The notes beneath the pieces are model-generated. The model searched no databases. It saw nothing but the letters and a program-made list of their open reading frames with translations, and was not told the DNA's origin. 64,000 nucleotides of DNA from Brucella grignonensis. GTDB taxonomy: Bacteria; Pseudomonadota; Alphaproteobacteria; Rhizobiales; Rhizobiaceae. Shown here piece by piece: positions 57,408-64,000 of the stretch. The translations under genes were made by a program, and so were the position numbers. The stretch spans positions 124,001 to 188,000 of the forward strand of contig NZ_NNRL01000164.1 of assembly GCF_002252505.1 (NCBI RefSeq), written 5' to 3'. The stretch's first letter is position 1, and the number at the start of each line of letters is the position of its first letter.

Positions 57408-57425
57408 GGGTTCTTCTGTGAACCC
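57408..57425 (+). terminator. small hairpin after the microprotein gene
   Basis: GGGTTC, TTCTGT loop, GAACCC, 12 bases after the stop, with no T run. Weak terminator candidate. A nested inverted repeat (CCGGGTGC.../GCCCGG with inner CTCATT/ATGAG, 57509-57543) lies further on before dnaE. Confidence 0.3.
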
Positions 57426-57615
57426 CGTTGATTGTAACGACCGTCGCTCTGGACTTCGTTGCCGTATTCCCCGAAACTGACGTAGTGGGCGATAAGAGTC
57501 GCCCGTTACCGGGTGCAGCTCTCATTGAATGAGACGTGCCCGGACGGCGCTGGAACATGATTTCGCTATCATGGTATGGCAGTGCTTTCAGCTCTGCATA
57601 GATCGGGGAAATAGA

Positions 57616-60600
57616 ATGAGTGATACAGCAAGCATTGCAGCGGGCGAGGGCAAGTCGTCACCTCGTTTCGTCCATTTGCGGGTACATTCTGCCTATTCCT
57701 TGCTTGAAGGCGCATTGCCGGTCGGCAAGATCATCAAACAGGCGATTGCCGATGAAGCACCGGCCATCGCGATAACTGATAGCAATAATCTTTTTGGTGC
57801 CCTGGAATTTGCGCAGAAGGCGTCGAAAGACGGTTTGCAGCCAATTATCGGTTGTCAGCTGGACATAGGGTTTGGCGATCACAACGATAACAGTCGTAGT
57901 GCCAATCGGCGATTGGTTCTCGATTTGGCACCTGTCGTTTTGCTCGCTTCGACCGAAAAGGGCTACGCCAATATCGTAAGGCTCGTCAGCCGTGCCTTCC
58001 TTGATACGCCGTCGGGCGATCCGGTCCATATCGAAGCAAGCTGGCTGCCGGGCTTGTCCGATGACGTCATTGTACTTTCGGGTGGACAGCTCGGTCCAAT
58101 CGGACGGGCTTTTGCTGCAGACCGCCCGGACCGTGCAGAAGCACGTCTGGCGTTTTTGAAAGAAGCTTTTGGTAATCGGCTATATGTCGAATTGCAGCGA
58201 CAATCCGGCTATGACCGTGCGCTTGAGGCGAAGACTGTAGAACTCGCCTATGCGATGGATTTGCCGCTTGTTGCAACCAATGAAGCCTTCTTTCTCAAAG
58301 CGGAAGACTTCGAGGCACATGACGCGCTGCTTGCTATCGCCGAAGGGCAAATCCTTTCCAATGATGATCGCCGCCGTCTGACACCGGATCATCATCTCAA
58401 AAGCCGCGCAGAAATGGCGGCTCTGTTTGCAGACTTGCCGGAAGCGCTCGAAAACACGATCGAAATTGCCGAGCGTTGCAGCTGGTTCACGCAGACGCGT
58501 CAGCCCATTCTGCCGCGCTTTACTGGTGAGTCTGATGATCCAGAGGCAGGTATTCAGGCCGAAGCAGAAGAGCTGGCCCGTCAGGCGCGTGAAGGCCTGA
58601 AGATGCGGCTGGAAACTGCCGGTCTTGCCGAAGGATATACGGAAGAACAATATGCTGAACGTCTCGATTACGAGATTGGCATTATCACCCGCATGAAGTT
58701 CCCGGGTTACTTCCTGATCGTTGCAGACTTTATCAAATGGGCGAAGTTGCACGGCATTCCAGTGGGGCCGGGACGTGGTTCAGGTGCCGGTTCTCTCGTC
58801 GCTTACGCATTGACCATTACGGACGTCGACCCACTGAGGTTTTCGCTGCTGTTCGAGCGCTTTCTTAATCCAGACCGCGTATCGATGCCCGACTTCGATA
58901 TCGATTTCTGTCAGGATCGTCGTGAAGAAGTCATTCGCTACGTGCAGGAAAAATACGGGCGCGATCAGGTCGCACAGATCATAACTTTCGGAACGCTTCA
59001 GGCGCGCGCTGTGCTGCGCGACGTTGGGCGTGTTCTCGAAATGCCTTACGGACAGGTAGACCGTCTCTGCAAGCTGGTGCCGCAAAACCCGGCCAACCCT
59101 GTTTCTCTGGCGCAGGCTATTGAGACAGAGCCGAAAATCAATGAAGAGCGTGAGAAAGAACCGGTTGTCGGTCGTCTTCTTGATATGGCGCTGAAACTCG
59201 AAGGCCTCTACCGTCACGCCTCTACGCACGCTGCCGGTATCGTGATTGGTGATCGGCCTCTTTCCGAACTCGTGCCAATGTATCGCGACCCGCGTTCGGA
59301 TATGCCGGTTACGCAGTTCAACATGAAGTGGGTCGAGCAGGCGGGACTGGTCAAATTCGACTTTCTTGGTCTCAAAACGCTCACCGTGCTGGAAACAGCC
59401 GTCAAGCTTGTTGCACGTAAAGGCATTGAAATTGACCTTACGCGTCTGCCGTTCGATGACGCACTGACTTATGAAATGCTTTCGCGCGGCGAAACCGTCG
59501 GCGTGTTCCAGGTTGAAAGTGCGGGCATGCGCAAGGCGCTGCTCGGCATGCGTCCTGATCGGATCGAAGACATCATTGCGCTTGTAGCGCTTTATCGTCC
59601 GGGTCCGATGGAGAACATCCCGACCTATAATGCGCGCAAGAATGGTGAGGAGGAAATCGCCTCCATTCACCCGAAGATCGACGGCCTTATCAAGGAAACG
59701 CAGGGCGTTATCGTCTATCAGGAACAGGTTATGCAGATCGCGCAGGTGCTTTCGGGCTATTCGCTCGGTGAAGCTGACCTTCTGCGTCGCGCGATGGGTA
59801 AGAAGATCCGTGAGGAGATGGACAAGCAGCGCGTTCGTTTCGTCGATGGTGCGATTGAAGGCGGTGTCGACAAGGCGCAGGCGAATATGATTTTCGACCT
59901 GTTGGCCAAGTTCGCTGACTATGGCTTCAATAAGTCTCATGCAGCAGCCTACGCAATCGTGTCTTACCAGACCGCCTACATGAAGGCACACTATCCGGTC
60001 GAGTTCCTTGCGGCTTCGATGACCTACGATATGTCCAATGCCGACAAACTTAACGATTTCCGCCGTGAGGCCAATCGTCTGGGTATTGACGTCGTGACGC
60101 CATCCGTCATGACTTCCTTCCGCCCGTTTGAAGTTGGCGAAAAAAAGATTTTCTATTCGCTGGCCGCGATTAAAGGCGTTGGCGAAGCGGCAGTGGACCA
60201 CATCGTCGATGTACGGGCCGAGAAGCCTTTTGAAAGTCTTGAGGATTTCTGCGAGCGTATTGATCCAAAAACTGTCAATCGACGTGTGATGGAAAGCTTG
60301 ATCAATGCGGGCGCGCTCGATTGCTTCGGACGTGATCGAGCCGCAATGAGCGCGGGCATGGATCGCATCATGGGCTTTGCGCAGCGCACACAGGAAAATG
60401 CGGCCAGCGGTCAGTCCGACATTTTCGGTCTTTCGGGAGCGCCGAAGGAACAGTTGATCCTACCACAGGCTGCCCCCTGGTTGCCGTCTGAAAAGCTGCA
60501 TCGTGAATTTCAGGCGGTGGGCTTTTATCTGTCCGCTCATCCGCTGGACGAATATCGTCAGGTTCTCGATCGTATGCGCGTTCAGAGTTGGGCAGATTTC

Positions 60601-61104
60601 TCAGCCGCTGTGAAGCGTGGCGCAAATGCGGGACGTCTGGCAGGCACCGTCACCACGCGTCAGGAACGCAAAACGCGCACTGGCAACAAGATGGGTATCG
60701 TACAGCTCTCCGATGCCAGTGGTCAGTTTGAGGCCGTACTTTTCTCGGAAGGTCTTGCCCAGTATCGCGATCTTCTCGAAAGCGGTAAATCGGTGGTCAT
60801 TACGGTCGCCGCTGAAAACCGTCCGGAAGGCATAGGCTTGCGTATCCAGACGGTACAATCGCTGGAGGATGAGGCATGTCGGATGCAGAAGGCGCTCCGC
60901 CTATATCTCCGCTCCGCTGAAGCTTTGAAGCACATCGTGCCGCATTTCAATACGCGAGGCGATGGTCAGGTGAGCTTTATCGTGATCAAGGAAGAAGGCC
61001 AGCGCGAAGTTGAGATCGAACTTCCGCACCGCTATCGTGTCAGCCCACAGATCGCCAGTGCCATGAAGGCAATTCCCGGTGTCGTGGAAGTCGAACTGGT
61101 TTAG
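57616..61104 (+). CDS. dnaE: DNA polymerase III alpha subunit
   Basis: 1162 residues, replicative polymerase. N-terminal PHP domain (FVHLRVHSAYSLLEGALPVG, about 20-280), palm with the catalytic aspartates in PDFDIDFCQDRR (425-436), PGRGSGAGSLVAYAL, fingers with RRAMGKKIREEMDKQR and FADYGFNKSHAAAYAIVSYQTAYMKAHYP, then helix-hairpin-helix and an OB fold (about 1000-1080, RLAGTVTTRQERKTRTGNKMG). Full length for DnaE1 and not the DnaE2 mutagenesis type. ATG 57616 is chosen for MSDTASIAAGEG; the frame is open to 57529. The stop codon TAG belongs to an abutting repeat. Confidence 0.96.
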   Translation: MSDTASIAAGEGKSSPRFVHLRVHSAYSLLEGALPVGKIIKQAIADEAPAIAITDSNNLFGALEFAQKASKDGLQPIIGCQLDIGFGDHNDNSRSANRRLVLDLAPVVLLASTEKGYANIVRLVSRAFLDTPSGDPVHIEASWLPGLSDDVIVLSGGQLGPIGRAFAADRPDRAEARLAFLKEAFGNRLYVELQRQSGYDRALEAKTVELAYAMDLPLVATNEAFFLKAEDFEAHDALLAIAEGQILSNDDRRRLTPDHHLKSRAEMAALFADLPEALENTIEIAERCSWFTQTRQPILPRFTGESDDPEAGIQAEAEELARQAREGLKMRLETAGLAEGYTEEQYAERLDYEIGIITRMKFPGYFLIVADFIKWAKLHGIPVGPGRGSGAGSLVAYALTITDVDPLRFSLLFERFLNPDRVSMPDFDIDFCQDRREEVIRYVQEKYGRDQVAQIITFGTLQARAVLRDVGRVLEMPYGQVDRLCKLVPQNPANPVSLAQAIETEPKINEEREKEPVVGRLLDMALKLEGLYRHASTHAAGIVIGDRPLSELVPMYRDPRSDMPVTQFNMKWVEQAGLVKFDFLGLKTLTVLETAVKLVARKGIEIDLTRLPFDDALTYEMLSRGETVGVFQVESAGMRKALLGMRPDRIEDIIALVALYRPGPMENIPTYNARKNGEEEIASIHPKIDGLIKETQGVIVYQEQVMQIAQVLSGYSLGEADLLRRAMGKKIREEMDKQRVRFVDGAIEGGVDKAQANMIFDLLAKFADYGFNKSHAAAYAIVSYQTAYMKAHYPVEFLAASMTYDMSNADKLNDFRREANRLGIDVVTPSVMTSFRPFEVGEKKIFYSLAAIKGVGEAAVDHIVDVRAEKPFESLEDFCERIDPKTVNRRVMESLINAGALDCFGRDRAAMSAGMDRIMGFAQRTQENAASGQSDIFGLSGAPKEQLILPQAAPWLPSEKLHREFQAVGFYLSAHPLDEYRQVLDRMRVQSWADFSAAVKRGANAGRLAGTVTTRQERKTRTGNKMGIVQLSDASGQFEAVLFSEGLAQYRDLLESGKSVVITVAAENRPEGIGLRIQTVQSLEDEACRMQKALRLYLRSAEALKHIVPHFNTRGDGQVSFIVIKEEGQREVEIELPHRYRVSPQIASAMKAIPGVVEVELV

Positions 61105-61211
61105 AGCGCATCCCGAAAAGTGTGAAACGGTTTTCGGACAAAGATGCGCGTTAAAACAAATATTTAGAGCGCATTTCGATCTGATCCAATCAGATCGAAA
61201 TGCGCTCTAAT
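61103..61211. repeat. RIME-like mosaic repeat, two-palindrome form, abutting dnaE
   Basis: TAGAGCGCATCCCGAAAAGT, GTGAAACGGTTTTCGGAC, GATGCGCGTTAAAACAAA, then a perfect palindrome TTAGAGCGCATTTCGATC... with its mirror ...GATCGAAATGCGCTCTAA (61164-61210). The first bases TAG are the dnaE stop. Confidence 0.8.
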
Positions 61212-61245
61212 AAAAGCCGACCAATGCTGATTGGTCGGCTTTTTC
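61212..61245 (+). terminator. Rho-independent terminator of dnaE
   Basis: AAAAGCCGACCAAT, GCTG loop, ATTGGTCGGCTTTT, then TTC. A 14-bp perfect stem with A and T runs on the two sides, so it may also serve the convergent oxidoreductase gene. Confidence 0.9.
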
Positions 61246-61342
61246 TTCATACAGATGCTTTCAGGTTCAGTGCTTTGCGTATTTTTGGCGCTACATTTGT
61301 GTTGAACAGCTCTATCGGTTACGCGCCCCGTCGTAGATGATC

Positions 61343-61984
61343 TTAGTAAGCAGCGGTAAAACGCTGGCGAATATGCTTACCCTGTTCTGCTTCGTCGACG
61401 ATTGCAACGGCCAGATCTTCAACCGAGATTTTGCTTTCGCCCTTATCGTCAAAAACAGGCTCGTCTGCACCAAGGCGATATTTGCCTGTGCGTTCGCCAG
61501 GCTGGAGAATGATAGCGGGTGAAACGAATGTCCAATCCAGGTCCTTCTCTTCGCGCAGTTCGTTGAGCGCCTGACGCGCGCCAAGCGCACCTTCTTTCCA
61601 TTCAGCAGGAAACTCAGGGGAATCCACAAGCTGATGGCCATTGATTTCAAGGCTACCTGCGCCGCCAACTGCGATCAGACGCTTCACACCCGCTTTTTTC
61701 GCAGCTTCACTGATGGAACGGCTACCTTCGATGTGTTTTTCGCGGATGTTGGCGTCTGCCCAGCCGGGATTGAAAGCGGAAATGATAATGTCGCTGCCTG
61801 CAATCTGCTTTGCGAGCGCATCAGTGTCGTACACATCAGTCTTTACAGCGGTAACATTATCGAGTTTCGCAACCTTATCTGTATTGCGGACAAGGGCGGT
61901 GACACTGTGGTCGCGTGATGCGGCTTCCTTGAGGACGGCAGCGCCAACAAAACCCGTAGCGCCGATCAGTGCGATTTTAGCCAT
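61343..61984 (-). CDS. NAD(P)-binding oxidoreductase (NmrA/SDR-like)
   Basis: 213 residues, Rossmann start MAKIALIGATGFVGAAVLKEA with GATGFVG, then SDIIISAFNPGW, VKRLIAVGGAGSLEI and WTFVSPAIILQPGERTGKY. It matches the NAD(P)H-binding YwnB/YesF-type proteins, often quinone or flavin related, with no clear SDR Tyr-x3-Lys. Divergent from an HxlR regulator 193 bases away, a frequent pairing in which the regulator controls the reductase in response to electrophile or quinone stress (inference). Confidence 0.88.
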   Translation of the reverse strand: MAKIALIGATGFVGAAVLKEAASRDHSVTALVRNTDKVAKLDNVTAVKTDVYDTDALAKQIAGSDIIISAFNPGWADANIREKHIEGSRSISEAAKKAGVKRLIAVGGAGSLEINGHQLVDSPEFPAEWKEGALGARQALNELREEKDLDWTFVSPAIILQPGERTGKYRLGADEPVFDDKGESKISVEDLAVAIVDEAEQGKHIRQRFTAAY

Positions 61985-62177
61985 GAAATTTTCCTTTCAG
62001 TTCCAACCAGAGAAGTGATATTTAATAATCAGGTTCTTTATGGTAACTAGGTAGCCGATACGCAGAGCCTTGTGAAGAACGCACTTTTTCATGATTAGGG
62101 TACATGGAAGTAACCGCGTTGCTGACAAGAGCGGTCCGCAGGGAATGAAGCTTCGGAAGCGAGCCCAAGGAAACAGA

Positions 62178-62600
62178 ATGACAATCACCACGCGCCCGAA
62201 TGCCGAAACTCCATTATTGTCGTCGACGGCTGCTTTTCAGTCCGATCTAGAAGGCGAAAGCTTATGTCCAATCCGCGAAGTGCTTGATCGGGTGGGGGAT
62301 ACGTGGAGTATTCTCGTTGTCTTCAACTTGCAAACAGGCTCAATGCGTTTCAACGCACTGCGGCGAGCGATTGAAGGTATTTCCCAGCGGATGCTGACGG
62401 TGACCTTGCGTTCGCTTGAACGTGATGGGCTTGTGGCGCGTCATGTTCGTCCGACATCGCCGCCAGAGGTTGAATATTCGCTGACCGAGCTCGGTCATTC
62501 TCTGGCGGTACCGATCGATGTGCTTGGGCAGTGGGCAGTCAAGAATCGTAAGGAAATGCGGGAAGCCCGTTCACGCTTTGATGGTGCGGCAGAAGAATAA
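62178..62600 (+). CDS. HxlR-family winged-helix regulator
   Basis: 140 residues. CPIREVLDRVGDTWSILVVFNL (with the conserved N-terminal Cys, about residue 32, used for redox sensing in YodB/HypR) and RFNALRRAIEGISQRMLTVTLRSLERDGLVAR, the HxlR DNA-binding block. ATG 62178 follows AAGGAAACAG; the frame is open to 62091. In the divergent gap GGTAACTAGGTAGC (62042-62055) holds two GGTA half sites that could be its operator, a tentative reading. Confidence 0.9.
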   Translation: MTITTRPNAETPLLSSTAAFQSDLEGESLCPIREVLDRVGDTWSILVVFNLQTGSMRFNALRRAIEGISQRMLTVTLRSLERDGLVARHVRPTSPPEVEYSLTELGHSLAVPIDVLGQWAVKNRKEMREARSRFDGAAEE

Positions 62601-62652
62601 GGAACCTGATACCGGCGCACTCGTTACTCTCCCAACCAAGGGAGTAAGAACA

Positions 62653-62850
62653 ATGCCAGCAAAATCACAGGCTCAGCAAAAAGCTGCCGGTGCCGCACTG
62701 GCCGCCAAATGTGACGAGATCAGGAAAAGCGAGCTGATAGGCGCTTCAAAAGAAATGTTTGAATCTGTGACTGAGAAGGAACTGGAAGGGTTTGTAGAGA
62801 CCAAGCACAAAGGCCTTCCAGAACACGTCCCAGACAAAAAGAGCAACTGA
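62653..62850 (+). CDS. DUF3008 family small protein
   Basis: 65 residues: MPAKSQAQQKAAGAALAAK near the start, a central DEIRKSELIGASKEMFESVT and an ending KHKGLPEHVPDKKSN, the DUF3008 pattern of small, charged stress-associated proteins. Highly polar, Lys-rich, no membrane segment. ATG 62653 has GGGAGTAAG upstream. It follows the HxlR gene by 52 bases. Its stop codon lies inside a terminator stem. Confidence 0.88.
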   Translation: MPAKSQAQQKAAGAALAAKCDEIRKSELIGASKEMFESVTEKELEGFVETKHKGLPEHVPDKKSN

Positions 62851-62866
62851 TTGGCATCAGTTGCTC
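62836..62866 (-). terminator. Rho-independent terminator for the BspC-like gene
   Basis: GAGCAACTGA, TTGGCA loop, TCAGTTGCTC (10 bp). On the minus strand TTTTT follows, so it ends the minus-strand transcript 20 bases after that gene's stop; on the plus strand it overlaps the DUF3008 stop. Confidence 0.75.
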
Positions 62867-62886
62867 CGATAGGTGGCAAACAACGC

Positions 62887-63312
62887 CTATTTCGCGCCTT
62901 GTCCGGGTGCAAGTTCAATTGCCTTAAGCTTGCCACCAGTTATGCCGCAGCGCAGAGTGATGCTATCCCATTGTGTGCCGCCACTTTTTGTACGGGCTTC
63001 ACCGGGGACTGAAATAACGGCAGAAACCTTGCTCGCGTCTTTGGCGCTGAATTTCGACGATTTATCATTGATTGTGGCGTCAGCGATATCGTCTTTCGTG
63101 AAGCCAAGACGATCATATTTCTTGCTCTTCTTCACGTAGTCATAAGCGCTCGCGATGCAATCAGCCACTTGCGGTGATGCGTGCTGGTCTTTCACCAGCG
63201 TCTGATAATTCCCTGTGAAATCCTTTGACCGTTTCGGTACAGCGTCTGCATGGGCCGCCCCCGCGATACCAAGAGTAAAAATTGCAGAAAGTATAATCTG
63301 GGTCGATTTCAT
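62887..63312 (-). CDS. small secreted protein, BspC-like
   Basis: 141 residues. Clear Sec signal peptide (MKSTQIILSAIFTLGIAGAAHA), mature part of about 119 residues with two Cys (VADCIASAYDYV, TLRCGITGG) that could form a disulfide. It matches my memory of the BspC-type proteins of Brucella, small periplasmic or secreted proteins listed among VirB-translocated effectors; this is recognition plus neighbourhood, not an alignment. ATG 63312 follows AAGGAAGCG. Its own terminator follows. Function unknown. Confidence 0.7.
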   Translation of the reverse strand: MKSTQIILSAIFTLGIAGAAHADAVPKRSKDFTGNYQTLVKDQHASPQVADCIASAYDYVKKSKKYDRLGFTKDDIADATINDKSSKFSAKDASKVSAVISVPGEARTKSGGTQWDSITLRCGITGGKLKAIELAPGQGAK

Positions 63313-63416
63313 GGATCGCTTCCTTTGAAAAGCCACCGCGCAACGTGCGGTAAGCAAAATCGATAATGACGATGCTATTAGAAACGTAGATTGGATTTTT
63401 TTGTGTTTTCCCCGCC

Positions 63417-63492
63417 TAGTGTGGTGGATTTGAAGTTCCTATTATTTGTGTTGCATCCACGTTTAGGAACTTCAAATCCGCAAACCACACTA
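63417..63492. repeat. long imperfect palindrome (76 bases)
   Basis: Left arm TAGTGTGGT plus GGATTTGAAGTTCCTA (63417-63441), right arm TAGGAACTTCAAATCC, four extra bases GCAA, ACCACACTA (63464-63492). Arms pair over 16 + 9 bp with one bulge. The ends are TAGTGTGGT/ACCACACTA. No gene inside. It resembles a small palindromic mobile element or MITE remnant. Confidence 0.75.
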
Positions 63493-63506
63493 CATTCAAT
63501 ATCATA

Positions 63507-63582
63507 CTAGTATGGCTTGGAACCCAAAATTCGTTCAAACGGTTGCTTTATGGTGTGACGAATTCCGGGTTCGCCATACTAG
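63507..63582. repeat. second long imperfect palindrome (76 bases)
   Basis: CTAGTATGGC (63507-63516) with GCCATACTAG (63573-63582), GAACCC with GGGTTC, AATTCGT with ACGAATT, in nested order with small internal loops. It lies 14 bases from the first palindrome, ends 12 bases before the extensin-like stop and has the same total length but a different sequence. Confidence 0.7.
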
Positions 63583-63594
63583 CTCGAGAATATC

Positions 63595-64000
63595 TCATTG
63601 GCAGATTCGGGCAATGCAGGATTTGCCATGACATCCCTGATCCAGATGCATATTTGTGCGGTGGGCAGCGTCGCCGTCGGGGCCGATCACGGTCATGAAA
63701 AGCTTACAACTTGCGCCATGCACTGCACGCCAGAAAGCCTTTTCCTTTTCTGATCCATTCCAGCCGCTTTCAAGTTCGGTTTTGGACCCATCCGAGAACT
63801 TGAATGACATGATATCGAGCGCATTAGCGAATGCATGTTCAGAAACGCGGCCGGTCGATGCACCATTCACATTACGACATTGATAATCTGATCCGGTACC
63901 AATTTCGGTGATCTTGATGCTATCGCCATATACTTTCCTGGCTGCATCTTTGACGTCTTTAGACCATTCAGCGAGTGTTACTGCCATGGCGCAGTTTGTC
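63595..64000 (-). CDS. extensin-like C-terminal domain protein, 5' end beyond the window
   Basis: At least 135 codons; the frame stays open to the window edge and reads TNCAMAVTLAEW, so the ATG at 63987 is internal and the gene is cut. Extensin-like_C features: first Cys before AMA, a YQCRN (Cys) loop, RVSEHAFANALDIMSFKFSDG, FWRAVHGASCKLFMTVIGP and DGDAAHRTNMHLD, a fold related to D-Ala-D-Ala metallopeptidases with His/Asp residues. Function unknown; probably periplasmic. The end (QGCHGKSCIARICQ) is longer and more Cys-rich than usual, directly before a palindromic element. Confidence 0.8.
   Translation of the reverse strand, partial: TNCAMAVTLAEWSKDVKDAARKVYGDSIKITEIGTGSDYQCRNVNGASTGRVSEHAFANALDIMSFKFSDGSKTELESGWNGSEKEKAFWRAVHGASCKLFMTVIGPDGDAAHRTNMHLDQGCHGKSCIARICQ

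Noticed and set aside
58780-60201. 473-codon open frame on the minus strand
   Set aside because: Lies opposite dnaE; no ribosome binding site or domain.
57616-61104. DnaE2-type SOS polymerase, suggested by the LexA box nearby
   Set aside because: Length, PHP domain and context fit replicative DnaE1, and the LexA box is placed for the microprotein, about 345 bases before the dnaE start; imuA/imuB are absent.

Overview
The window looks like chromosomal DNA of an alphaproteobacterium of the order Hyphomicrobiales, most likely Brucellaceae (Brucella/Ochrobactrum). The clues are the nuoA-N, birA, RNase J, methylmalonyl-CoA epimerase, DUF1467, proS, lolCD, dnaE order, a GFA-family gene inside the nuo operon, NuoE with a long C-terminal extension, and many dispersed palindromic mosaic repeats of the rhizobial RIME type (for example cores GCATTTCCAGCAAAAGTGCG and AAGTGGGAACCGGTTTTCCG). 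The assignment rests on protein and neighbourhood recognition; no search was run.

Layout. 1-1.6 kb: an uncertain partial ORF, an AT-rich spacer with a minus-strand terminator, and a MarC-type membrane protein. 1.6-10.3 kb: a compact surface-polysaccharide cluster (YnfA protein, O-antigen ligase/polymerase, polyprenyl-phosphate sugar transferase, GT4 glycosyltransferase, Wza-type export lipoprotein, divergent Wzz/ExoP co-polymerase with a degenerate kinase domain, CelD-like acyltransferase). 10.3-20 kb: housekeeping genes (DUF2842, heme A synthase, APH-like kinase, argC, speB, acid phosphatase lipoprotein, rplM-rpsI, thioesterase, CoA-binding protein, metY, cupin). 20.1-31.4 kb: an eight-gene minus-strand catabolic operon with a divergent DeoR regulator. 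It encodes a sugar ABC importer, a DUF4432 epimerase-like protein, a PfkB kinase with deoxyribokinase-type residues, DeoC aldolase and a two-domain aldehyde dehydrogenase. I read it as a 2-deoxyribose route ending in glyceraldehyde-3-phosphate and acetate. 31.4-33.9 kb: a DUF2809 protein, tRNA-Val, tRNA-Asp and a probable 30-residue membrane microprotein. 33.9-53 kb: complex I (nuoA-N) followed by birA, rnj, mce and DUF1467. 53.7-61.1 kb: proS, lolC, lolD, a 28-residue membrane microprotein and dnaE. 61.3-64 kb: an NAD(P)-binding oxidoreductase with divergent HxlR regulator, a DUF3008 protein, a secreted BspC-like protein, two adjacent long imperfect palindromes and an extensin-like protein cut by the window end.

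The observation I rate highest is the 28-codon membrane ORF at 57310-57396. A direct repeat GAAC-N7-GAAC, the alphaproteobacterial LexA box, lies 38 bases before its start codon. Size, membrane character and predicted SOS control resemble SidA, the 29-residue SOS-induced division inhibitor of Caulobacter, so this may be an unannotated SOS checkpoint microprotein. A second theme is that mosaic repeats abut genes so closely that they supply stop codons (ynfA, argC, dnaE) or a start codon (APH-like gene).
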